Assembly: GCA_002482725.1 (NCBI GenBank)
Contig: DLGO01000019.1
Coordinates: forward strand, 1-12,482
Source of the DNA: Bacteroidetes bacterium UBA7692
Lineage (GTDB): Bacteria; Bacteroidota; Bacteroidia; Chitinophagales; LD1
Reading direction: 5' to 3'
DNA length: 12,482 nucleotides
The notes under the pieces were generated by a model. The model was not told where the DNA came from. It searched no databases and was given only the letters and a program-made list of their open reading frames with translations. Below are positions 1 to 6,616 of this stretch, piece after piece; position 1 is the first letter of the stretch; every line of letters starts with the position of its first letter. A program made the translations under genes and the position numbers.

Positions 1-29
1 AGCGCGTCTACCAATTCCGCCACTAGGGC
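1..29 (-). tRNA. tRNA-Leu, 5' end only (cut by window edge)
   Basis: Read on the minus strand, the 29 bases begin GCCCTAG, the 5' acceptor strand, followed by TGGCGGAATTGGTAGACGCG, which is the typical start and D-arm of a bacterial tRNA-Leu. The gene continues out of the window, so the anticodon and the long variable arm cannot be seen. A consensus Bacteroidota promoter lies just upstream, which supports a real, expressed gene. The leucine identity rests on the D-arm signature alone; another class II tRNA such as Ser is less likely. Confidence 0.85.
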
Positions 30-39
30 TAGTGGGCTG

Positions 40-70
40 CAAATATATAAGTTACTTCAACTTATCCAAA
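40..70 (-). promoter_or_regulatory. Bacteroidota sigma-ABfr-type promoter of tRNA-Leu
   Basis: On the minus strand a -33 element TTTG (67-70) is followed by a 19-base spacer and a -7 element TATATTTG (40-47). This matches the Bacteroidota consensus TTTG-N19-TAnnTTTG exactly. Transcription would begin around base 33-36, a few bases ahead of the mature tRNA 5' end at 29. Confidence 0.8.
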
Positions 71-166
71 GCATTTTCAAAAATCTTTACAACTCGTCTA
101 AGTTACTGACATCCATTCTTACCATTTTATATTGTGTGCAAATAGTTTTAACCTTGCAGCCTTATT

Positions 167-880
167 ATGCAGCTTTTTTCCATTCCCAACATCCTTACGC
201 TAATTAATCTGTTTTTCGGATGTATAGCTTTGGTGTTTGCCTTTAATTTTAATCTGGCGCTTGTGCCTTACTGCATCTTAGTTTCACTTATTGCAGACTT
301 TTTTGATGGGTTTTCAGCACGTGCGTTTAAAACTAATAGCGAACTTGGTAAACAGTTAGACTCATTGGCAGATGTTGTTAGTTTTGGAGTAGTCCCGGCC
401 ATAGTATTATTTCAGTTGTTATGGCAATATTTCGAAAGTACCAATACCACAGAATGGCGCCAGCTAATATTTAGTGCACCCGCTTTATTGATTGCCTTGT
501 TTGCGGCTCTTCGTCTGGCTAAATTCAATATAGATACCCGTCAAAGTGATGGTTTTATAGGTCTTGCTACTCCTGCTTCTACTATCTTCGTAATTGGCAT
601 TCTCCTCATATTTTTGGCAAATAGCTTTAATCTGTCAGATGTAATATTTAAACCATTATTTCTGTACTCTGTTACTGCTGCCTTATGCTATCTGATGATT
701 TCTGAAATTCCAATGTTTTCTTTCAAGTTTAAAAGCTATGGATGGAAGGGTAATGAGCTCCGCTATTTCTTCCTCCTTGTTTCTGCTATATTGCTTGCGT
801 TACTTAATGTAGTCGCTATCCCAATTATTATTGTCCTTTATATTCTTTTTTCGTTATTAAAACCGATAATTAAATTATGA
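167..880 (+). CDS. pssA: CDP-diacylglycerol--serine O-phosphatidyltransferase
   Basis: Integral membrane enzyme that joins CDP-diacylglycerol and L-serine to form phosphatidylserine, the precursor of phosphatidylethanolamine. The 237-residue protein carries the complete CDP-alcohol phosphatidyltransferase signature DG-x2-AR-x8-G-x3-D-x3-D at residues 47-69 (Asp47, Gly48, Ala51, Arg52, Gly61, Asp65, Asp69), with another Asp at 44; these acidic residues bind the divalent metal. The rest is mostly hydrophobic, with several membrane segments, including a very hydrophobic C-terminus. Length is normal for the short Gram-positive/Bacteroidota-type PssA. The ATG at 167 starts the typical N-terminus (IPNILTLINLFFG). 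No clear ribosome binding site or consensus promoter is seen in 71-166. The last codon overlaps purS by four bases (ATGA), so the two are co-transcribed and probably translationally coupled. Confidence 0.93.
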   Translation: MQLFSIPNILTLINLFFGCIALVFAFNFNLALVPYCILVSLIADFFDGFSARAFKTNSELGKQLDSLADVVSFGVVPAIVLFQLLWQYFESTNTTEWRQLIFSAPALLIALFAALRLAKFNIDTRQSDGFIGLATPASTIFVIGILLIFLANSFNLSDVIFKPLFLYSVTAALCYLMISEIPMFSFKFKSYGWKGNELRYFFLLVSAILLALLNVVAIPIIIVLYILFSLLKPIIKL

Positions 881-1128
881 CTTTCCGAGTTGAAGTAGAT
901 GTTATGCCTTTGAAAGAATTGCTTGATCCGCAGGGTAAAGCTGTAGCTGCAGGACTGCAGAAGCTAAACTATGCAGGCATTCAGGATGTGCGTGTGGGCA
1001 AACACTTTACTATTAAAATAGAAGCTGCCACAGAGCAGGAAGTAACTGCTCAAATTGAAGCTGCCTGCAAACAAATGCTTGCGAACCAAATTATGGAAGG
1101 CTACAGCTTCAAGGTTATTGCCGAGTAG
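877..1128 (+). CDS. purS: Phosphoribosylformylglycinamidine synthase, PurS subunit
   Basis: Small subunit of the three-part FGAM synthase (PurS-PurQ-PurL), step four of de novo purine synthesis, which converts FGAR, glutamine and ATP to FGAM. PurS dimers bridge the glutaminase PurQ and the synthetase PurL in the cytoplasm. The 83-residue length and pattern match the family: a beta strand with V-x-V-x-P, then L-D-PQG-x-A (residues 16-25), a central 'G...DVRVGK' strand and a final 'MEGYSFKV' strand. The start overlaps the pssA stop (ATGA). purQ and purL are not in this window, so the subunit gene is separated from its partners. Its presence implies the organism uses the small, three-subunit PurL system and not the single long PurL of Bacteroides. 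Confidence 0.93.
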   Translation: MTFRVEVDVMPLKELLDPQGKAVAAGLQKLNYAGIQDVRVGKHFTIKIEAATEQEVTAQIEAACKQMLANQIMEGYSFKVIAE

Positions 1129-1141
1129 TTTCTTTGCGAAT

Positions 1142-1175
1142 AGTAGGGAAAGGGTAATATCTACTTTTTTCCTAC
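1142..1175 (+). terminator. Possible intrinsic terminator after purS
   Basis: Two alternative weak stems precede or include a run of six T: AGTAG/CTACT (1142-1146 with 1161-1165, directly before the T run), and a larger imperfect stem GTAGG/CCTAC (1144-1148 with 1171-1175). It lies in the 32-base gap between purS and the convergent gene, where a terminator is expected. The stem is short, so the call is tentative. Confidence 0.3.
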
Positions 1176-1883
1176 ATATTCATAGTCAAAATACTCTTGT
1201 GTACTTTGGTTACTCAAGTCCATTCCCAGTGCTGCAATTTTCATTATGATGCTTTCCAATTTTGGCTGATAGCGTTTATTTTTATCATCAAATTGGTAAT
1301 GGTTGGTAATTGAAAAAGCCTCTATTTTTGCTACTACCTTTACCCTGAAAGCCTCTCGGGCTGCAAGTATCACTTTGCTCATCTGCTTCTTAGTCTTATC
1401 CAAAAATACCCTTCCGGGTATTTTATCTGCAAAGTCGAACTGACTTGGTAAAGCCGCCTTGTTTAGCTTAAATCCCAATACTATTTCAGTCTCAGTTTCT
1501 TTCTCTATCACCATTTTGGTTTCATCCACCAGGGCTACCTCCTTTCTTTTTGCGGTATCCTGTTTATTCATGCTTTCAGCTTCCTTCAAGTGTTCAGTTG
1601 TTGGTTTTTGATTGTCGACACTCAATATCTCCCAACGCTTTCCCAATGCCCTCCGAGGGTCAAAGCTCAACACTTTCAAAGTAGTCTTATCTTTGGATAC
1701 ATCCTTTATTTTTACCTTAAATGCATATACCTCCAGGTAATTTTCATCAAAAAGATCATTCAGGAATCGCTCCGGAACCGCATATTCCCTTAGCAGTGCT
1801 TTTGCCGTTTGGGCTTTACTTTTATGGCTTATAGCCACAAGTAGTAACAGGAATAAGGCAATAACTTTCAGGTGATGTTTCAT
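1161..1883 (-). CDS. Exported protein of unknown function, paralogue of its upstream neighbour
   Basis: The family is not recognised. The 240-residue protein starts with a Sec signal peptide (residues 1-25, hydrophobic core FLLLLVA, ending KAQ), with no lipobox and no T9SS tail, so it should be periplasmic or loosely surface-linked. It is clearly a duplicate of the 251-residue protein encoded just upstream: both carry S(F/Y)DP(R/K)(R/K)AxGKRW..LS (here residues 73-88), IEKETxTEIV (126-135), a downstream VYLxK/VFLDK strand, and end in an aromatic strand YDYxxVxKK. The remaining strand-rich, lysine-rich sequence suggests a beta-structured, possibly ligand-binding or outer-membrane-associated fold, but this is inference. 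It lies seven bases after its paralogue, so the two form an operon. The opposite-strand open frame at 1590-1793 is a shadow. Confidence 0.82.
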   Translation of the reverse strand: MKHHLKVIALFLLLLVAISHKSKAQTAKALLREYAVPERFLNDLFDENYLEVYAFKVKIKDVSKDKTTLKVLSFDPRRALGKRWEILSVDNQKPTTEHLKEAESMNKQDTAKRKEVALVDETKMVIEKETETEIVLGFKLNKAALPSQFDFADKIPGRVFLDKTKKQMSKVILAAREAFRVKVVAKIEAFSITNHYQFDDKNKRYQPKLESIIMKIAALGMDLSNQSTQEYFDYEYVGKK

Positions 1884-1890
1884 ACGTTTT

Positions 1891-2646
1891 TTATTTTTTA
1901 ACTACTAAATGATAATCATAAAATTCCTGCCTGAAATTCATTTGGAGCTTATTTTCACCCATTTCAATATCGGTTGTTACGATAACTTCTGAGGGTAGAT
2001 AATTCTGTTTTTTATCATCACGCGTTACATATATAGTACATTTTAGGGCTGCCATCTTAAATTTAGCTCCGGCAGTTTCAACTTCTACGGGTTCATCAAA
2101 TGAGGCCGTGAATCTGTCTACTTGTTTATGCTCTTTATTAAGATACACACGTACAAATGCATCTTCTCCGGAGTTTATTCCGGCAGGCCAATATTGGTTC
2201 ATATCTGCCTTTATCAGTACCACAATTTCAGTATCGGTTTCTTTTTCAATAGTTATTGCCTCTGTTGTTATTGTATTTTTCTGATGATTTCCTGATACCT
2301 TTAAACTGGATAGGTTTTTCTCTTCCATATCTTTTATTCCTTCTTTTTCGCTAAGCTTTTTTCCATCTTTGCTTAATGTTCTCCAGCGTTTTCCTGTCGC
2401 CTTTTTAGGGTCATAACTTATTATCTTTTCGCTGATTGTCCCCAATACACTAGTTGATTCTTTTATCATAAAGGAATAAGCAGGATTATCCTCATCCATG
2501 CTTATGTAGCGCATTACGTCATCTGTCAGATTATATTGTTCTGTCAATTCTTCCAGTTTCTCAATGGTAATTTGCGCTGTTGTGATGGAGTATGATGCTA
2601 GGGTTATCAGTAAGAATAGAATCAGTTTCTTTAGGATCTTTTTCAT
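1891..2646 (-). CDS. Exported protein of unknown function, first of a tandem paralogous pair
   Basis: The family is not recognised. Of the 251 residues, 1-25 form a lysine-rich signal peptide (MKKILKKLILFLLITLASYS, then a TTAQ cleavage region). The mature part shares with its downstream neighbour the motif SYDPKKATGKRWRTLS (77-92), IEKETDTEIVVLIK (133-146), a VRVYLNKEHKQVDRF strand pair, and a C-terminal FYDYHLVVKK. The core around 75-95 resembles text seen in small Bacteroidota outer-membrane or periplasmic proteins, but no domain can be named. The pair is most diverged in the N-terminal third and in the region around residues 100-130. It starts at an ATG 80 bases after the PaaE-like gene stop, with no consensus promoter visible in that gap, so it may be read through from upstream. 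Confidence 0.82.
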   Translation of the reverse strand: MKKILKKLILFLLITLASYSITTAQITIEKLEELTEQYNLTDDVMRYISMDEDNPAYSFMIKESTSVLGTISEKIISYDPKKATGKRWRTLSKDGKKLSEKEGIKDMEEKNLSSLKVSGNHQKNTITTEAITIEKETDTEIVVLIKADMNQYWPAGINSGEDAFVRVYLNKEHKQVDRFTASFDEPVEVETAGAKFKMAALKCTIYVTRDDKKQNYLPSEVIVTTDIEMGENKLQMNFRQEFYDYHLVVKK

Positions 2647-2726
2647 TTGTGATTATTGAGTTTTTAAGTGTTAAAGTTTGGCAGATGGCTTATTGGGCCA
2701 CCTGCATTATATATTGTTTTTTAGTT

Positions 2727-3812
2727 TTAAATATCAAAGTTCAGCACCACATTGGCTGTTTTGGGGTGTGCCTGGCAGGTTAGTACATAACCTCTGTTTA
2801 TCTCGGCATCTGTTAGGCTTTCCCTGTCATCCATCACCACTTTCCCTTCCATCAGCTTAGCCCTGCATGTACAGCAGGCTGCTACCATGCAACTGTACGG
2901 AGGGTCATAGCCCGCATCCAGTGCAGCGCTCAGTACGGTTTCCTTTTCATTCATCTCAAATTCTACCTCATTGCCGTCATATATCAGCTTCACTTTTGCT
3001 TTGCCGGTAAATGGCGCATCAGCAGGGCTAGCTGTGCCTACATCGGCGGCTGTTTTATCCTCATCCGCCTTAGCGGTAAAGTACTCTATATGTACTTTCT
3101 CCTTCGGCAGGTTCAGCGATGCCAATGCGCTTTCTACCTCCTTCATCATCGGTGTTGGGCCACAAATAAAGCACTCCACATTGCTGAAGTTAAAGTCTGT
3201 GTGTTCCCTCAGTAGCTGTATGGCAAGATCTTTTACCAGATAGCCACTATACTTCGTCAGGCCACTTGGGGTATCGATTATGTGTACCACTTTCAGGCAA
3301 TTGCTGTATTGCTCCAGCAGGCTGTCCAGTGTTGTTTTAAATATCACGCTCTGCTCATCGCGGTTGGCGTAGAACAATGTGACACTGCTCAACGGCTCTT
3401 TAGCCAGTACCGACTTTAGTATCGATAGGAGAGGGGTTATGCCCGACCCACCGCCAAACAGCAGGTAGTGCTTCACATTGCTTACTTCTATAGTCGAGTG
3501 GAAGTTGCCCATAGGCTCCATTACCTCTATTGTATCTCCCGCTTTCAATACATCGTTTATATAGGTACTGGCTTTACCGTTCGTTACTTTCTTTACGGCT
3601 ATTGTCATTGGCTCACCTACATGGTGCGAACTGCAAAACGAATAGCTCCTGTTTACCTGCTCACCATTTATCTGCATTTTCAGTGTCAGGTATTGCCCCG
3701 GCAGGTATCGGAAGTTTTGCTCTAAACTGTCTGGTACTTCAAACGCAACGCTTACGCTGTCATTTGTTTCACGTTTTACCGCCGATACTTTTAGTGTATG
3801 GAATTTGCTCAC
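2727..3812 (-). CDS. PaaE-like ferredoxin reductase (FAD, NAD(P)H and C-terminal 2Fe-2S)
   Basis: Electron-transfer flavoprotein that would take electrons from NAD(P)H through FAD to a plant-type 2Fe-2S cluster and on to a partner. Domain order: FAD-binding barrel (about 1-110) with the flavin motif RSYS at 55-58; nucleotide-binding domain (about 112-235) with GGGSGITP at 120-127 and a CGP motif near its end; then a linker and a ferredoxin domain (about 270-361) with cluster cysteines Cys308, Cys313, Cys316 and Cys346. Cys314-type spacing is unusual in that an extra cysteine follows Cys313. The 361-residue length is that of PaaE, reductase of phenylacetyl-CoA epoxidase, but no paaABC genes are nearby, so the partner is unknown. 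The start is GTG at 3812, giving MSKFHTL. A palindrome and 117 bases separate it from the bacilliredoxin gene upstream. Confidence 0.88.
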   Translation of the reverse strand: MSKFHTLKVSAVKRETNDSVSVAFEVPDSLEQNFRYLPGQYLTLKMQINGEQVNRSYSFCSSHHVGEPMTIAVKKVTNGKASTYINDVLKAGDTIEVMEPMGNFHSTIEVSNVKHYLLFGGGSGITPLLSILKSVLAKEPLSSVTLFYANRDEQSVIFKTTLDSLLEQYSNCLKVVHIIDTPSGLTKYSGYLVKDLAIQLLREHTDFNFSNVECFICGPTPMMKEVESALASLNLPKEKVHIEYFTAKADEDKTAADVGTASPADAPFTGKAKVKLIYDGNEVEFEMNEKETVLSAALDAGYDPPYSCMVAACCTCRAKLMEGKVVMDDRESLTDAEINRGYVLTCQAHPKTANVVLNFDI

Positions 3813-3856
3813 TCTTCTTTTATTGTTTTTTGTTATCTGTTGCTATATTAAACTAC

Positions 3857-3908
3857 AAAACGATTATGGCGAAACCGCCCTATCGGGCATATCCTCCATA
3901 ATCGTTTT
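3857..3908. repeat. Long palindrome with nested hairpin, possible terminator of the bacilliredoxin gene
   Basis: Thirteen-base perfect inverted arms AAAACGATTATGG (3857-3869) and CCATAATCGTTTT (3896-3908) enclose a 26-base loop that holds a second stem, GCCC (3877-3880) with GGGC (3885-3888). On the minus strand the structure follows the bacilliredoxin stop by about 20 bases and ends in TTTT followed by G, so it could work as an intrinsic terminator or an attenuator before the reductase gene. A REP-like repeat is the alternative; no second copy is in the window. Confidence 0.6.
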
Positions 3909-3929
3909 TATACGCATTACCGCTATCGC

Positions 3930-4346
3930 TTAGCAGTAGTGGTCAAATACTTTTTTCAGGTGCTCAGCTATTGTCTGTGCATTATTTCCCTCTATTTGGT
4001 GGCGCTCTACAAAGTGTACTAGCTTACCATCTTTAAATAGGGCCATCGAAGGCGACGACGGAGGGTAAGGCAACGTGTACTCACGTGCTTTTGCCACTGC
4101 CTCACCATCTACTCCCGCAAACGCTGTCACCAGGTTCGTAGGTACTTTGGTGCCTTCGGTTACTGCTGCTTTCACAGCCGGCCTTGCCGCTCCTGCCGCG
4201 CAGCCGCATACCGAGTTAAATACTAAAAAAGTAGTGCCCTCCTGACTTCCCAGGGCCGCATCTACATCGCTTGCACTTTCCAGTTGTTTAAAGCCCACGT
4301 TGTTCAGGTCGGCTTTCATCGGTGCTACTAATTCTGCAGGATACAT
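3930..4346 (-). CDS. BrxA/BrxB family bacilliredoxin
   Basis: Thioredoxin-fold disulfide-exchange protein. In Bacillus, BrxA and BrxB remove bacillithiol from S-bacillithiolated cytoplasmic proteins after oxidative stress. The 138-residue protein has the family's CGC redox motif in NSVCGCAAG (Cys47 and Cys49), the conserved ARPA segment just after it, the GVDG/AGVD strand, PPSSPSMALFKDG near residue 95-110, HFVERHQIEG, and a conserved C-terminal Cys138 at the end of FDHYC. Length is normal. It sits 84 bases downstream of the DUF59 gene on the same strand; a -7-like element TATCTTTC (4367-4374, one mismatch from consensus) could give it its own promoter. Whether this organism makes bacillithiol cannot be told here. 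Confidence 0.9.
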   Translation of the reverse strand: MYPAELVAPMKADLNNVGFKQLESASDVDAALGSQEGTTFLVFNSVCGCAAGAARPAVKAAVTEGTKVPTNLVTAFAGVDGEAVAKAREYTLPYPPSSPSMALFKDGKLVHFVERHQIEGNNAQTIAEHLKKVFDHYC

Positions 4347-4430
4347 TTTTGTTGAATTTTTTATTTGAAAGATAAATTTCCACTTTAATCATTCAGACGT
4401 TTTACCGTCCCTTTTATTTCCTTGCCGGTA

Positions 4431-4754
4431 CTACAAAAATCCCAGTTCCAGCTTCGCCTCCTCGCTCATCATTTCCTGGGTCCACGCTGGCTCAAAAACC
4501 AGCTCAAGCGTCACATCTACCACACCTTCCACCGTCTTCACCTTTTCCTCTACCTCGCCCGGCATAGTGCCTGCCACCGGGCAGTTGGGCGAAGTCAGCG
4601 TCATTATCAGCTCCACTTCACGGTTGTCAAACACGTTTATTTCGTATATCAGCCCTATGTCATATATGTTCACAGGTATTTCCGGGTCATAGATGGTGCG
4701 CAGCATATCTATAATCGCATTTTTCAACTGGTCTTTGCTTATCACTTCCGACAT
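4431..4754 (-). CDS. DUF59/MIP18-family Fe-S cluster assembly factor, SufT-like
   Basis: Small cytoplasmic factor that helps maturation of iron-sulfur proteins; relatives are SufT, the N-domain of ApbC/Mrp and PaaD. The 107 residues carry the family signature DPEIPVNIYDIGLIY (23-37), then MTLTSPNCP with the single conserved Cys58, and the motif VEGV.DV..ELVFEP in the second half. The FEPAWT sequence is typical of SufT-type members. Length is that of a stand-alone DUF59 protein; it is too short to be PaaD, which has an added C-terminal part. It is the first gene of the minus-strand group with the bacilliredoxin and PaaE-like reductase. Start is the ATG at 4754, only five bases from a TAnnTTTG element, so its mRNA is probably leaderless. 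Confidence 0.9.
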   Translation of the reverse strand: MSEVISKDQLKNAIIDMLRTIYDPEIPVNIYDIGLIYEINVFDNREVELIMTLTSPNCPVAGTMPGEVEEKVKTVEGVVDVTLELVFEPAWTQEMMSEEAKLELGFL

Positions 4755-4759
4755 AGGTG

Positions 4760-4767
4760 CAAATATA
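4760..4767 (-). promoter_or_regulatory. -7 promoter element of the DUF59 gene, predicts leaderless mRNA
   Basis: TATATTTG on the minus strand fits TAnnTTTG exactly and ends five bases before the ATG at 4754. Bacteroidota transcription starts about four to seven bases after this element, so the transcript would start at or next to the start codon. A matching -33 TTTG at 18-20 bases is not present, which lowers confidence. Confidence 0.5.
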
Positions 4768-4795
4768 CTGTCAAAACAAAACTTTTCTCATAAGG

Positions 4796-4825
4796 TTTGT
4801 AAATTGGTAGAATTGTTTATTTTTG
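4796..4825 (+). promoter_or_regulatory. Bacteroidota promoter of tRNA-Arg
   Basis: A -33 element TTTG (4796-4799), an 18-base spacer and the -7 element TATTTTTG (4818-4825) fit the Bacteroidota consensus. The predicted start near 4830-4832 lies about 15 bases before the mature tRNA 5' end. It diverges from the DUF59 gene's -7 element about 30-60 bases away. Confidence 0.75.
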
Positions 4826-4845
4826 CACTCCGCTAAAACGAAAAC

Positions 4846-4919
4846 GCTTGCGTAGCTTAACTGGATAGAGCATCTCACTACGGATGAGAAGGTTTGGGGT
4901 TCGAATCCCTACGCGAGCA
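4846..4919 (+). tRNA. tRNA-Arg(ACG)
   Basis: All four arms can be folded. The acceptor is GCTTGCG (4846-4852) with CGCGAGC (4912-4918) and discriminator A. The anticodon stem is TCTCA/TGAGA around loop CTACGGA, giving anticodon ACG (read as ICG after deamination, decoding CGU/CGC/CGA). The T arm is TGGGG/CCCTA with loop TTCGAAT. The 3' CCA is not encoded (ACA follows). It has its own promoter and terminator, so it is a single-gene transcript. Confidence 0.96.
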
Positions 4920-4925
4920 CATGCT

Positions 4926-4958
4926 AAGGCAGATTGTACCAACAGTCTGCCTTTTTTG
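4926..4958 (+). terminator. Intrinsic terminator of tRNA-Arg
   Basis: AAGGCAGA (4926-4933) pairs with TCTGCCTT (4946-4953); inner bases TTGT/ACAG extend this to about 12 pairs around a four-base loop ACCA. A run of six T (4952-4957) follows. It begins seven bases after the tRNA. Confidence 0.9.
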
Positions 4959-5286
4959 TTTTCAGCGTATAGTCTCTTATTGTTGATCTAATATACTAAT
5001 ACGAAATTGGCAGAACTTGCATCTTCCAAGGACAGGCCAGAGTGCTTTCGGCAATCTTTCGTATAACAAAATAACTCTTCAATTTCGGGGTAGTACTATG
5101 GCTGCAGAAAAAACGGAAACTTTTTAGTAAAATACAATCAGACCTTCTAGACATGTAATTTTTCAATAACATTTTCCCTGAACCTCTGACCGTAAATTGA
5201 ACGCTTTTCGGGGTTATGGAAATACACTCTATTTAAATGTCTAATTGGCTAAAGGACCCAATACAATTTTTTTAGATAATGCACAC
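4959..5286. other. Gene-less AT-rich interval
   Basis: No open frame of useful length on either strand. Read on the minus strand, a stop-free stretch of about 35 codons (roughly 4998-5103) gives protein-like sequence starting YYPEIEELFC, but stops lie directly before and after it and there is no start codon, so at best it is a decayed coding fragment. A seven-base inverted pair TACGAAA/TTTCGTA occurs near 5000-5065. There is no repeat of the tRNA-Arg 3' end, so nothing indicates an integrated element. Confidence 0.5.
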
Positions 5287-5321
5287 AAAAAAAGGGATAT
5301 AAGCATTGCTTATATCCCTTT
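5287..5321 (-). terminator. Intrinsic terminator of the TonB receptor operon
   Basis: A perfect 14-base-pair stem, AAAGGGATATAAGC (5291-5304) with GCTTATATCCCTTT (5308-5321), closes a three-base loop. On the minus strand it is followed by a run of seven T (complement of 5287-5293). It sits 26 bases beyond the stop of the last operon gene. Confidence 0.93.
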
Positions 5322-5347
5322 GCATTCAGGGGGGAATGAATATGGTT

Positions 5348-6604
5348 CTATTCTTTTATAAATCGCCTTTTTATCGTATTTCCTTTAGCTGTTGTAGCTT
5401 CTGCTATATATAGTCCTTTTGCCAATTCAGATACCTCAATGGTATTCTCTGCATTTACAGAAGAGATGACAACACGGCCTTGCATGTCAACTATATCCAA
5501 TCTTGTTATTGCCTCTGTGCAATTGATTCGTACGATGTTGCTAGCAGGATTTGGGTATACCGCAAAACTCGCCTCTCCGGCATCTTCTATACCGGTAGAA
5601 GTATACACCGCCATAGACGCAAATGATGATGCCGTGCTGGTTCCATCAGACATTACATAAGCGAATGTATCTGCACCTATGTAGTTGTTTGCCGGGGTAT
5701 AGGTTACTACGCCACCATTTTTTATTACTACTGTACCATGTTTCGCAGTGCCTACAGATTGCAGTGTTACTGTGCCACCGTCGCAATCGTTATCATTGGC
5801 AAGCAGGTCCAGGTCCTTTGGTGTATTCTGTGTAGTGTACGTTTTGTCAGGATTAGCTATAGGCTTGAATGCCGCACCTTGAGGATAGTCCAAAAGAGAA
5901 ACACTGTCTACCAGCAATACGCTTCCTGCCTCTATACCTGTTTGTCCGCCTAGTGCGGTGGCAAAGTCAGGCGTGCTGCTGGCTATCAGTATCACGGCAG
6001 TGTCAGGCATTTCGCAGCTGAAGTAGGTAAATTCTTTTTCTACCAGAGTATAGGTGGCCGCAGCAGCTTTGTAGTTTAGCTTGGCTTCTGCTATTACCAC
6101 ATTGTTCTTTTTCAGTACAGCCCATATCAGCAGCGAATCATTAGGTATCGGCGCATACTTTATATACGCACGCAACTTCTGCTTGCGGTTGGTTTCGGGA
6201 GCTCCTGCTCCTGGTATCAAAGAAGGCGACAGGCTGCTGTTTGTAGTTATCAGGTCCGATAGCGATATGGGAAAATTGCCGTTTACCGCAAATCCGGGTA
6301 CTATCAATTTTCCGAATCCTGTTATGGCTATCGAATCTGTTTTTAGCGATAGGGCAGAAGTGCCGCTTTGTGCATCGCTGCTTTGCGTAGCCAGTAGTTT
6401 ACCACCTATGTATTGGTTGCCTGTTATTACGTTGCTCGTAGTCCAGTTTTCAGGTGTAGGCACTGCAAATGTATCAATAGGTACTACAGGTGCAAACCCA
6501 AACGAAACGGTATCTGTAGTCCAGTTTTCAAAGCCTGTATTCTGTATTTGTGCAGATGCGCTTACTGCGCATGCTATAAAAGCAAGGGAAAGGAATTTTT
6601 TCAT
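5348..6604 (-). CDS. T9SS-exported PCMD-like / Ig-like surface protein
   Basis: Secreted modular protein of 418 residues. Signal peptide 1-18 (ends SASA-Q). Residues about 19-243 resemble the PCMD fold (putative carbohydrate metabolism domain): an N-terminal GFENW motif, a second PENWTTSN motif, a 'SGTSALSLKT' strand, then a KLRAYIKYAP...D...WAVLKK jelly-roll pattern and a closing VDSVSLLDYP strand. Residues about 250-334 are a bacterial Ig/cadherin-like repeat (NPDKTYTTQNTP...LLANDNDCDGGT...TYTP...GADTFAYVMSDG). Residues 343-418 are a type A Por/T9SS sorting domain (YPNP at 350-353, DMQGRVV, LAKGLYI, final KRRFIKE), so the protein should cross the outer membrane and be cleaved and anchored or released. 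No catalytic motif is seen; a binding role for a glycan or other polymer is inferred. Third gene of the operon, 12 bases after the phosphodiesterase gene. The PCMD assignment is moderately sure, the T9SS tail very sure. Confidence 0.85.
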   Translation of the reverse strand: MKKFLSLAFIACAVSASAQIQNTGFENWTTDTVSFGFAPVVPIDTFAVPTPENWTTSNVITGNQYIGGKLLATQSSDAQSGTSALSLKTDSIAITGFGKLIVPGFAVNGNFPISLSDLITTNSSLSPSLIPGAGAPETNRKQKLRAYIKYAPIPNDSLLIWAVLKKNNVVIAEAKLNYKAAAATYTLVEKEFTYFSCEMPDTAVILIASSTPDFATALGGQTGIEAGSVLLVDSVSLLDYPQGAAFKPIANPDKTYTTQNTPKDLDLLANDNDCDGGTVTLQSVGTAKHGTVVIKNGGVVTYTPANNYIGADTFAYVMSDGTSTASSFASMAVYTSTGIEDAGEASFAVYPNPASNIVRINCTEAITRLDIVDMQGRVVISSVNAENTIEVSELAKGLYIAEATTAKGNTIKRRFIKE

Positions 6605-6616
6605 GGTTTGTATTTA

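Noticed and set aside
2681..2705. Imperfect inverted repeat GCAGATGGC/GCCACCTGC after the PaaE-like gene
   Set aside because: It has one mismatch in nine pairs and no T run on the minus strand, so terminator function is not supported, although it sits in the right gap.
4998..5103. Stop-free minus-strand stretch resembling protein (YYPEIEELFC...)
   Set aside because: Stops flank it on both sides, there is no start, and no family is recognised. About 35 codons is within chance.
4905..5286. tRNA-Arg as an attachment site for an integrated element
   Set aside because: No second copy of the tRNA 3' end and no integrase gene is seen in the window.
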